Below, piece after piece: positions 32,615 through 41,366 of a stretch of 45,558 nucleotides of DNA (position 1 is its first letter; each line of letters starts with the position of its first letter). The notes under the pieces are model-generated. The model searched no databases, was not told the origin of the DNA, and was given only the letters and a program-made list of their open reading frames with translations. This stretch comes from a virus. The position numbers were made by a program, and so were the translations under genes. The stretch covers positions 1 through 45,558 of IMG/VR virus record IMGVR_UViG_3300047554_000649; one strand, given 5' to 3'.

Positions 32615-33562
32615 ATGTCAAATTACACATTAAAATATAGAACTTATGATCAGTTGCTGGCTGAGATCCAAACTGATTTTAAACGTCATTACTTAGAAGA
32701 TTTTATTAATCCTCAAGAGTTTATTAAAGTAGCTAAACGCTGCAATTATGAATTAGGATTGAGAGTATTTAAAACTAGAGAAGTAATGCTAGAAGTTGAA
32801 AATGGAAGAGCTAAACTTCCAAACAACTTTAATGTGTTGAATTTTGCATTTATAATGTCTAACCATTCAATTACAGAACCATTAATTTCAGGAACTCATG
32901 TTGAAGATGTTAAGATAGGCAAGACCTATAATCCTGGAGAATGGGATACACCGGATACTTGTTCAAATCCAATTCCTCCTACAGCTCCAGCTTTAACTTG
33001 CTGTAATGACTGTGGACACACTTTTACATCTTGTTCATGTAAACCTGTAGGAGATGTGTCATTAAACTGTAAGGGAGAGTTTATGACATTGGTTCAAACA
33101 TTTAAATACCATACAAGAAGATGGACTGAGTTTCATTCAATCAGAATCATTGATGGAGGAGATGTTATTGATCCAGATTGTCCAAATAAAAAATGGCAAT
33201 CTCGTAACACAGCTTACATTAAAAATGGATTTATCTACACTTCATTTAAAACTGGCCAGTTATATGTTAACTACCAGGGAATCATGGAAGATGAAGAAGG
33301 GAACATTTTGGTTCCTGATCATGACATGCTTAATGAATTTTATGAATATGCAATTAAGCAACGCGTGTTGGAAAATATGATTATGAATGGTGAAACTGTA
33401 AACGGAAACCAAATTCAAATTATTGAACAAAGACTAAGAGCTGCGCGCAACAATGCATATAGTTTGGTTAATACACCAAACTTTAATGAGTTGAGACAAA
33501 TTTGGGAAGTTAACCGCAAGGCCCAGTACCATAATTTTTACAATATGTTTAAATCCTACTAA
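32615..33562 (+). CDS. Tail ring/connector protein candidate B
   Basis: The 315-residue protein starts with a helical region (YDQLLAEIQTDFKRHYLEDF, EFIKVAKRCNYELGLRV), has a cysteine-rich insert (CCNDCGHTFTSCSCKPVG) in a beta-rich middle, and a strongly conserved-looking C-terminal part (GQLYVNYQGIMEDEEGNILV, PDHDMLNEFYEYAIKQRVLE). The last motif, strand then a helix of YEYAIK, is typical of crAss-like ring proteins in my recollection. The insert may bind zinc. It is 2 bp before the muzzle-like gene. Confidence 0.68.
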   Translation: MSNYTLKYRTYDQLLAEIQTDFKRHYLEDFINPQEFIKVAKRCNYELGLRVFKTREVMLEVENGRAKLPNNFNVLNFAFIMSNHSITEPLISGTHVEDVKIGKTYNPGEWDTPDTCSNPIPPTAPALTCCNDCGHTFTSCSCKPVGDVSLNCKGEFMTLVQTFKYHTRRWTEFHSIRIIDGGDVIDPDCPNKKWQSRNTAYIKNGFIYTSFKTGQLYVNYQGIMEDEEGNILVPDHDMLNEFYEYAIKQRVLENMIMNGETVNGNQIQIIEQRLRAARNNAYSLVNTPNFNELRQIWEVNRKAQYHNFYNMFKSY

Positions 33563-33564
33563 TC

Positions 33565-36500
33565 ATGGCAAAGAAAAGCACGGGTGCGGGATCTAACTTT
33601 AAACCGCAAAGTACGTTTGATAAAGCAATGGTTAGTGATATTGGGGATTTCCACTTGCCGGAAAACTCATGGACATATGCCAGAAATGCAATTAACAATA
33701 CACGTAGAGGTGACTTAGGTAAACTAAGTAATGAACCTTCAAATACATTGTGTACATATGCACCTTATGTAATTATTGGTGCCATACATATTGAAGAAGA
33801 CCGCTGGGCAATCTTTTCTACAAATAATACTGATTCTGAAATTGGAGAGTTTGTTGAAGGAACTTGTTCTTATACTACTATTGTAAATGATAAATGTTTA
33901 CAGTTCAATGCTGATAATTTAATTAAAGGTGTTTCAAGACCCACTTTTAATTGTTCTTTTAAATTGTATTGGGATGATGGAATAAATCCTACCAGAGTAC
34001 TTGATATTGCAAATGTTCCATGGAAACAAATTTGTACTACAGATCCAAATGGATGTACTACATGTGTTGATACTACAGATTTAGATTGTGATAAAATAAG
34101 ACTTGAATCTTTTGTTCATATGCCATGTGTTAAAATGAAAAAAGGTTCAGCTGCAGGTTCACTTTTAAATGGAACTTACCAAGCTCAAATTGCATATGAA
34201 ATTGATGGTCAAAAAGTAACTGATTATTCAATTCCATCAAATGCATTGACACTGTTTGATCATTCAAATGTCAATAGTTCAATTGAAATTGAATTATCTA
34301 ATTTGGATTTAAGTTTTGAAAATTTCCAATTAGTTCTTGTCTATACAATTAATGAAAAAACAGTAGCAAGATTAATGGGGTCATATAGCACTAGACAAAC
34401 TAAAATTGTTTATGACTATATAGATATTACATTGACAACAGTCCCTTTAGCGGATTTACCTTTAAGTACCCCGGTTCCAGATAAATCTGAAGCTGTGTTT
34501 ACTGTAGGAGATTACTTATTAAGGACTGCACCGACAACTAAATTTGATTTTAACTATCAGCCTTTGGCCAATCAAATTCAAACCAAATGGCAATGTGTTG
34601 AATACAAGAATGAGTACTATAAAAATGGAGGAACTAACATTGGCTACATGCGTGATGAAGTTTATTCATTCTTTATACGCTTTATTTACAACACTGGGGA
34701 TAAATCAAAAAGTTATCATATTCCAGGACGCGCTGCAGGTAATTATTTTTTAACTAATGATGCAGGTGCCAATGCTGGATTAATAAGTGAAGTTGCACCT
34801 TGTCCTACTACAATTAATGACATTGAAACTCCTGATTACACACCAAGAGTTTTTGAAGTATACAATACAGCAACACTAACAGGAACTCCAAATACACCAA
34901 CTGGTGACGGTGGAGTAATAGTTGCTGAAGGTCAAATGGGTTATTGGGAATCTACAGAATTGTATGATGATAACAACCCAATTGTTTGGAACTCAAATGT
35001 ACAAGGTCATCCTGAATGGAATCTTTGTGGTAGACCAATACGTCACCATAAATTTCCAGAAAATGTAATAACGTCTGGCGGTACTACAAATACATTGACA
35101 AACCATTATAAAGATGGTGGTGATAAAATTAGAATCATGGGTGTTGTTTTTGACAACATTCAACCTCCTGTTGATAACAATGGAAATGTAATTACAAACA
35201 TCATTGGTTATGAAATCCTAAGAGGTAATAGAACTGGAAACAAATCAGTTCTTTACAAAGGATTAATCAATAATATGTTTAGTTATGATGCTCCAGATTT
35301 AGTTACAGACCGTACTGCTCTTTATGCTAATTATCCATTTAATGATTTAAGACCGGATCCATTTATTTCAATGAATCCAACTCCTACATCATATGAACCA
35401 TTATCTGGTGGATTAATTAATTATACACCAAACAGTCAATACAGTAAAAAACATTTTACTTTCCATTCACCAGATTGCATGTTTGCAAGACCATTCTTGG
35501 TAGATGATGAAGTTAAAATTTATGGTGCTGCTTGGGGTGAAAGTCAAGGATATTACATTGCTCCTAAAGGACATCCAAGACATAAGTTTATTACTGATCT
35601 TTCATTAATAGCATCTACAGTTGTAGGTTTTGGTTATGCCATTGCAAAAATGGTTGGTACCCGTGATGTTAAGTATACAAGCTACTCAATTGATAGTGAT
35701 CCAATTTTTGCAGGGTCGTCTACATCAGGTGGTAACTTTTTGACAAGTGCCAGTATTGCCACAATGACTGCCGCTGAAGCACTTGCTAATAACGTCTTAG
35801 GGACTTTAGGAATGACTGATGCGTTAACTGGTTCCAATGGATTGAGTAATGCATCTACATTAAACTCATCTTTACAAGGTGTTATTACTACTTCTCAAAC
35901 AAATGCAGCTATACCTGGTTCTGGAGTAAATTCTGGAACTTATGAGGTATATTACAAAGATCAAGATTCAAACCCAAATGCATTACGTTGGGCATTAGTT
36001 GCTTTAGGTAATCCTATGTTTACTGGGTATATGGCTGATGGTACTGATTTGTTTATTAAGATTATTCAATCTTTAGGCTCATGGCAACAACATGCTGTAC
36101 AATATCAAAGCCTATGTAAGTATGAAAATTTTGCGGCTCCTTATGCTAACAACCGCAGACGCAAAATTAATGATGCTAGATTCTTAAATCCAGGTGTTCA
36201 AAACTATCAAACAAATTATGTAGTAAATCACATCTACAGAAATGAAACTGTAATGTTTGATACTGCCGTAGATATTGAAAACATCACAGGTGCCATTGCA
36301 GATGTCTCAAGGCCTCCTAGAGCTTCTGCTTTACCTGATATGTACAAAACATATGCAAGACGTGCTTCATCTCATTACGCAGCACTAAAAGTAAGATTGC
36401 GTAATCAGTATGGACAGGTATATGACATAAGACAATTACTTGTTTCATCTTGTCCGGTAAATATTACTAATACAAGTACAGGTTTATTATTTGGTGGAGA

Positions 36501-38478
36501 CACTTACATTGGAAAATATTCAGAAAAAAACACACTTTATTATTTTCAACAATGGTTAAACGGAGAGCCCGATGGTGCTGTATTTAATTACAGATTGCAA
36601 AAAATGTTTGAGCATACAGCTTTTTGGATGGATACAGATCCATTTGATTTAGCTGAGTTTACATCAAGTGTTGTTCCTGCATTAGAAGCTGCAGTACAAG
36701 CCGGATCCATTTCTACATTTTTTCAAACATTAATGTTTCCATCTGATAAACATTGTTTTGATAGATTGGGTGGATCTAATGGTCTTTTTTTAGTTAAGAA
36801 AGCTTTCATATACTTATTTAATTCAGGTGTAAGAGATTTCTTTGTTGAGTCTGAATTCAATGTTGATATGCGCGATTGGCAGGATGAAGATGCTAAAAAG
36901 CATTATCCTATTTTGTCAGATCTCAAAGCAATGTTTTCTACAAACTTAATAAAGGCAGATAATTATTATCAGTTTGATAGAAGCATGTCACATTCATTCA
37001 TGGCTAGTCAAAAAATTCCATGGGGAGTTATGCAAGACCGTGATTATGATCCACAATTATCTGCTTCTTGTTACACTAAATATCCAAGAAGGTTAATGTA
37101 TTCATTGCCACAAATAGGCGGTACCACAAATCCTTCATTGGGTAAAAAAGATCAATGGCTTACATTTCTTCCAAACAACTTTGTAGATTACACAAGTAAG
37201 GTTACTGCAATTAAACCAGTTGATAAAACAGCAGCATTAATTCTATTTGAAAATCAGGCACCGGGAATGTTGCCAGGAGTAGATGAGTTGAGGTCACAAA
37301 CAAATGCTAAAATTACAATTGGTGATGGAACATTGTTTGCAAGAAAGTTGCAGCAGTTATCTAATTCAGAATCATCATTTGAATATGCATCATGTCAAAA
37401 TAGATTGTCAGTAATAAATTGTCCTGCAGGTGTATTTTGGATGAGTGAAGAGCAAGGTAAGATTTTCCAATATGCAGGAGGCTTAAAAGAGATTTCCCTA
37501 AAGAGTAATAGATTTTGGTTAAACCAATATCTTCCATACATGCTGGTAAAAGATTTTCCTAACTTCCAAGTAACAGATAATCCAGTAGCCGGTATTGGTT
37601 GTCAAACTATTTATGACAACGGATATGGTTTGGTATATTTTTGCAAAAAAGATTATCGTCTTAAAAAGAATCTCCCAGTAACTGTTACATATATTGGAGG
37701 TACCAAGTTTTTAATTAATGGAATTTTTGTAGCAAAACTTGGAGATCCTGCATATTTTGATGATTGTTCTTGGACTTTAAGTTATGATCCAAAAATTGAT
37801 GAGTTTGTATCTTTTCATGATTGGCATCCGGACCTGGCTTTAGGAGCAAAGAATAATTTCTTGACTACTAAACAAAATGGTTTCTGGAGACATTTAGATT
37901 CTTGTCAATCTTATTGTAACTTCTATGGTAAAGATTATCCATTTGAAGTAGAGTTCCAATTAGATAACAAGTTTGCAGTGGCTACAATGCGCAATGTAGA
38001 ATACTACATTGAAAGCTTTGTGTATAATCCAGATAACTGCTATGATCGTTTCCATATACTTGATTATGGATTTGATCAAGCAATTGTTTATAACTCAGAA
38101 CAAGTGTCTGGATTGTTAAAGTTGCATATTGCACCTAAAAATGATTTACCTGCATTACTTCGTTATCCAGAAATAAAAATGAATTACATCAACATTCATT
38201 TTTCTAAAGAAGAACAACAGTATAGATTTAATCAGTTCTGGGATATTACAAAAGACAGAGGTGAATTTACAGGTGCTGAAAACTTTATTTGGAACACTGA
38301 AGACAATGGTTATATACGCAACTTAAATCCAGTCAATTTAAACTATGATAAAGCTGAATTTCAACGTAAAAAGTTCAGACATTATAACAACAAAGTAGTT
38401 CTTAAAAGAACTAAGAATTCTAATGTAGAAATTCTTGTTAGCTTAGCTGCTAGTAACATGCAAGTTTCTCACAGGTAA
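33565..38478 (+). CDS. Giant tail protein, crAss-like muzzle candidate
   Basis: The 1,637-residue protein begins with the opening DIGDFHLPENSWTYARNAIN, then GDLGKLSNEPSN, a motif set (small polar loop, N-x-x-Y-A-x-N-A-x-N) found at the N-terminus of the large crAss-like tail protein that forms the muzzle. The body is beta-rich with many aromatic residues and scattered cysteines, and a few hydrophobic stretches (about 670-690). The C-terminus is basic (FRHYNNKVVLKRTKNSNVEI). It lies directly behind two ring proteins and before cargo-like genes, the same order as in crAss-like phages. It would close the tail and guide DNA and cargo release. Confidence 0.75.
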   Translation: MAKKSTGAGSNFKPQSTFDKAMVSDIGDFHLPENSWTYARNAINNTRRGDLGKLSNEPSNTLCTYAPYVIIGAIHIEEDRWAIFSTNNTDSEIGEFVEGTCSYTTIVNDKCLQFNADNLIKGVSRPTFNCSFKLYWDDGINPTRVLDIANVPWKQICTTDPNGCTTCVDTTDLDCDKIRLESFVHMPCVKMKKGSAAGSLLNGTYQAQIAYEIDGQKVTDYSIPSNALTLFDHSNVNSSIEIELSNLDLSFENFQLVLVYTINEKTVARLMGSYSTRQTKIVYDYIDITLTTVPLADLPLSTPVPDKSEAVFTVGDYLLRTAPTTKFDFNYQPLANQIQTKWQCVEYKNEYYKNGGTNIGYMRDEVYSFFIRFIYNTGDKSKSYHIPGRAAGNYFLTNDAGANAGLISEVAPCPTTINDIETPDYTPRVFEVYNTATLTGTPNTPTGDGGVIVAEGQMGYWESTELYDDNNPIVWNSNVQGHPEWNLCGRPIRHHKFPENVITSGGTTNTLTNHYKDGGDKIRIMGVVFDNIQPPVDNNGNVITNIIGYEILRGNRTGNKSVLYKGLINNMFSYDAPDLVTDRTALYANYPFNDLRPDPFISMNPTPTSYEPLSGGLINYTPNSQYSKKHFTFHSPDCMFARPFLVDDEVKIYGAAWGESQGYYIAPKGHPRHKFITDLSLIASTVVGFGYAIAKMVGTRDVKYTSYSIDSDPIFAGSSTSGGNFLTSASIATMTAAEALANNVLGTLGMTDALTGSNGLSNASTLNSSLQGVITTSQTNAAIPGSGVNSGTYEVYYKDQDSNPNALRWALVALGNPMFTGYMADGTDLFIKIIQSLGSWQQHAVQYQSLCKYENFAAPYANNRRRKINDARFLNPGVQNYQTNYVVNHIYRNETVMFDTAVDIENITGAIADVSRPPRASALPDMYKTYARRASSHYAALKVRLRNQYGQVYDIRQLLVSSCPVNITNTSTGLLFGGDTYIGKYSEKNTLYYFQQWLNGEPDGAVFNYRLQKMFEHTAFWMDTDPFDLAEFTSSVVPALEAAVQAGSISTFFQTLMFPSDKHCFDRLGGSNGLFLVKKAFIYLFNSGVRDFFVESEFNVDMRDWQDEDAKKHYPILSDLKAMFSTNLIKADNYYQFDRSMSHSFMASQKIPWGVMQDRDYDPQLSASCYTKYPRRLMYSLPQIGGTTNPSLGKKDQWLTFLPNNFVDYTSKVTAIKPVDKTAALILFENQAPGMLPGVDELRSQTNAKITIGDGTLFARKLQQLSNSESSFEYASCQNRLSVINCPAGVFWMSEEQGKIFQYAGGLKEISLKSNRFWLNQYLPYMLVKDFPNFQVTDNPVAGIGCQTIYDNGYGLVYFCKKDYRLKKNLPVTVTYIGGTKFLINGIFVAKLGDPAYFDDCSWTLSYDPKIDEFVSFHDWHPDLALGAKNNFLTTKQNGFWRHLDSCQSYCNFYGKDYPFEVEFQLDNKFAVATMRNVEYYIESFVYNPDNCYDRFHILDYGFDQAIVYNSEQVSGLLKLHIAPKNDLPALLRYPEIKMNYINIHFSKEEQQYRFNQFWDITKDRGEFTGAENFIWNTEDNGYIRNLNPVNLNYDKAEFQRKKFRHYNNKVVLKRTKNSNVEILVSLAASNMQVSHR

Positions 38479-38492
38479 CTATTTAATAGTTA
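38476..38492 (+). promoter_or_regulatory. 17-base palindrome overlapping the muzzle stop
   Basis: TAACTATT, a central T and AATAGTTA form a perfect inverted repeat containing the stop codon, 21 bp before the promoter-like element at 38514. It is AT-rich and could be an operator or a weak hairpin. No T-run follows. Confidence 0.35.
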
Positions 38493-38513
38493 AGAATAGT
38501 AAAATTTTTTTTG

Positions 38514-38521
38514 TATATTAA
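38514..38521 (+). promoter_or_regulatory. Promoter-like element (TATATTAA)
   Basis: TATATTAA after a T-run (TTTTTTTTG) lies in the 60-bp gap before the cargo-like genes, 17 bp before the ATG at 38539. No clear TTTG is found at 20 bp. Confidence 0.35.
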
Positions 38522-38538
38522 AACATAAGATTATAAAA

Positions 38539-41364
38539 ATGGAAAACCCACAAGCACAAATGCAAGGTCAAGGTCAACCTCAACAGCAAGGACAAGATCA
38601 GCAAATGCAACAAGTAATGCAGGCTGTTCAACAAATGGTGCAACAAGGCATGCAACCAGTAGAAATTGCTGCACAATTATTACAACAACTTCCTCCCGAA
38701 GCCATTATGCAAGTATTTGTACAAATGGGAATTCCTGAACAAGAAGCTCAAGCAACTATTCAAGAAGCAATGCAAGGAGCTCAAGCACAACAACAAGGTG
38801 CAGGCGAAGAACAAATAGAAGGTGCTGCAAGTAATCCAGCTGAAGAATCTGCTGAAATTCCTGCCGAAGGTCAACAAATGAAATTTGGCGGTATGCCAAA
38901 ACGCCTTGTTAAAAGACAAAATGGTGGTGGAAATCCAGAGCAAGAAATGCAAGCTGTTATGGGTCAAGTTCAAGAAATGATGCAAGGCGGTGCTGATGCA
39001 CGTCAAGTCATGGAACAAATACAAGCTGCTGTTCAACAAGGTCAAATTTCACCAGAAGTTGCACAAGCTGTTATGCAACAGTTAAGTGGACAAATGGAAG
39101 CAGTAGATCCTCAGTTAGAACAACCGGGAGCTAATCCACAAACTGTAGATCCAAACATGGCATCTCCAGATTCACAGATGATGGCTTTTGGCGGTAATCT
39201 TAAAAAGCTTATGTCAAAAGCATTTGGTGGAGACTTAACTGTTCCATCAATTGACTCTAAAACATATGCACAAGACCGTGCTGCTTTGATTACTAATGCT
39301 ATTAAAAACAATACATTTAAATCAACACTTGATTCTGATTTTCCAAGTTTAATGGGTAATCAAATGGCGTATGGTGGAGATCTTCCTAAAGCTGATAAGG
39401 GCTTTGATATTAGCAAATACAAAACCAAAGATGAAGCAGAACTTGCAGCGTACCGTTACAGACAAGGATTAAGCGCGGATGAACAAGCCAAGTTTAATAT
39501 TGATGAAACACTTAAAGGTTGGAAAGAACCGGAACCAACATATGAGGCTGGTAAAAGTTATCAATATGATCCAACCACCAAAAAATTTAATATAATTCAA
39601 CCACCTGCTCCAACTTATGAAGCTGGTAAAAACTATCAATATGATCCAGCTACTAAAGGTTTTAAAGCTGTAGACACTCCTGCCAATACAGGTCAAGTTG
39701 TAAATGGTGTTGGTTATCCTAATCCTTTTGGAGGTGGTCTTTACAATAATCTTTACTACGGAACATCTCCAATGGCTAGATTTATGGCTAACTCTACAAT
39801 GTATGGGGTACCAAAAGTAAAAGGCACTAATTTACCAGGCGGAATGGATGCTACTGCATTTATGATGCAAACAGCTGGTCAAAATTTAGCACCTGGAATG
39901 TCTGGTAAAGCAAATGGTCAAGACTATAGAATTACCGGAGTAGAAGATATTAAAGGTGGTTTATTTGGTAGAAAAAAAGTTGGTGTACGTTACAACATTG
40001 ATTGGGGTAATCCTGCAAGTGTAGCTGCAGCTCAACAAGGAACACCAGCCGGTCCTGGTTTATCTGGTTTTAATGCTGATGCAAATGGAGACAATATTCC
40101 TGATTACTTAGGTGCATCAACAACTACAATGAACGGTGCAAATTTACCAGCAGGTCCTCAAAATAGTCCAGCTGGTCCAGTAGATGTAACCGGTAATCAA
40201 GGAACTCCTGTTACAGGGATTACACCAAGTAACAACTTAATGTGGGATTCAGGTAATATGCCTTCATTGCAAAATCCAATGAACGCTGCTCCAAAGGAAT
40301 CACCAATGGAGTTAATGCCAATGAATACTCCAAATCGTGTAGATACAAATTTACCTGCAGGTTTAACTGGTATTCCAGAATTTAACCAAAGACAAGAAAT
40401 TTCTAAGTTTCAACAAGGTCAAGCTGCAAAAGGTTTAGTTTGGAATGCACCAACAAACAGTTGGGTTTCTAAAGAAGCATTAGACATATCTGCTCAAATG
40501 AATGCTCCAGCAACTCAATCAGGATCATCAATGGGTGTTGAAGGTCCAGCATTTGCTACACAGCAAGATCTAATGAACATTGTAAATAATCCAACACCGC
40601 AGTTTAATGATACACCGCGAAGATGGTTTAGAGATAGAGATAAAGTAAATGCTTTAAAACAAACTATTGGTCAAGATTATGTCCCAGCTAGAGCTAGACT
40701 AGATCAAGGTTTTGAACCTTTAAATGGCAGAGTAAACGATGCGGATGCTAATTTTTGGGACTCTGAAGATATTAATTCTTCATTTGATGCAAATGGAAAT
40801 CCACGTGTTCAAGTTATGGGTGCAGATGGAAATCCTATTAACAATGCTAATTTACCACAATACAGAGCATTTGGTGGAGGTGTAGATGCCCAAGCATTAA
40901 ATAATGCAGTAGCTTTAATTAATAAAGCATTTGGAGGATCTATTCCAATGGCTACCAACGGTATGCAAATGCAATCTTCTTTAGATGTAACTACAAAAAA
41001 TAAATTTAATCCAGATTGGAATGCTGTAGGAGATATGTACATGGGTGCAGGAAACCGTTTAGTGAATTTTATGGATGGTGTTAATGCAATTAATCCAGAA
41101 AGAGATATTGCCCGCATGTCTGCATTAAATACACAACCTATTGAGTTTTCTCAAATGAAACAAGGTATTTATGATCAAGCGGGTAATTTTATTCCTAATG
41201 ATATTGGAAATCAAGTTTTAAATCCAACTGATATTTATGCATCACAAGAACGCCAGGTATTTGCTTATGGTGGAAAAGTTTACGAACTTGGTGGCGATGT
41301 TGAATTAGATGATAATGAATTAGCTCAACTACAACAGGCTGGGTTTAAAGTTTCAAAAATTTAA
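38539..41364 (+). CDS. Very large Gln-rich protein with FGG repeats, cargo-like
   Basis: The 941-residue protein has a Gln/Met/Ala-rich helical N-terminus (QGQGQPQQQGQDQQMQQVMQ) to about residue 200. There are repeated short motifs: MKFGGMPKRL, MAFGGNLKKLM, KAFGGDLTV, MAYGGDLPK, RAFGGGVDAQ, KAFGGSIPM and FAYGGKVYELGGDVE. A second repeat, PTYEAGKSYQYDP and PTYEAGKNYQYDP, occurs at about 334-370. The body is long and probably flexible. It follows the muzzle-like gene, where crAss-like phages carry large cargo proteins that are ejected into the host. No enzyme motif is visible. Confidence 0.62.
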   Translation: MENPQAQMQGQGQPQQQGQDQQMQQVMQAVQQMVQQGMQPVEIAAQLLQQLPPEAIMQVFVQMGIPEQEAQATIQEAMQGAQAQQQGAGEEQIEGAASNPAEESAEIPAEGQQMKFGGMPKRLVKRQNGGGNPEQEMQAVMGQVQEMMQGGADARQVMEQIQAAVQQGQISPEVAQAVMQQLSGQMEAVDPQLEQPGANPQTVDPNMASPDSQMMAFGGNLKKLMSKAFGGDLTVPSIDSKTYAQDRAALITNAIKNNTFKSTLDSDFPSLMGNQMAYGGDLPKADKGFDISKYKTKDEAELAAYRYRQGLSADEQAKFNIDETLKGWKEPEPTYEAGKSYQYDPTTKKFNIIQPPAPTYEAGKNYQYDPATKGFKAVDTPANTGQVVNGVGYPNPFGGGLYNNLYYGTSPMARFMANSTMYGVPKVKGTNLPGGMDATAFMMQTAGQNLAPGMSGKANGQDYRITGVEDIKGGLFGRKKVGVRYNIDWGNPASVAAAQQGTPAGPGLSGFNADANGDNIPDYLGASTTTMNGANLPAGPQNSPAGPVDVTGNQGTPVTGITPSNNLMWDSGNMPSLQNPMNAAPKESPMELMPMNTPNRVDTNLPAGLTGIPEFNQRQEISKFQQGQAAKGLVWNAPTNSWVSKEALDISAQMNAPATQSGSSMGVEGPAFATQQDLMNIVNNPTPQFNDTPRRWFRDRDKVNALKQTIGQDYVPARARLDQGFEPLNGRVNDADANFWDSEDINSSFDANGNPRVQVMGADGNPINNANLPQYRAFGGGVDAQALNNAVALINKAFGGSIPMATNGMQMQSSLDVTTKNKFNPDWNAVGDMYMGAGNRLVNFMDGVNAINPERDIARMSALNTQPIEFSQMKQGIYDQAGNFIPNDIGNQVLNPTDIYASQERQVFAYGGKVYELGGDVELDDNELAQLQQAGFKVSKI

Positions 41365-41366
41365 GT

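Noticed and set aside
38680-39045. Antisense frames opposite the Gln-rich gene
   Set aside because: CAA/GAA-rich sense codons create long antisense frames; no promoter or gene neighbour on the - strand.
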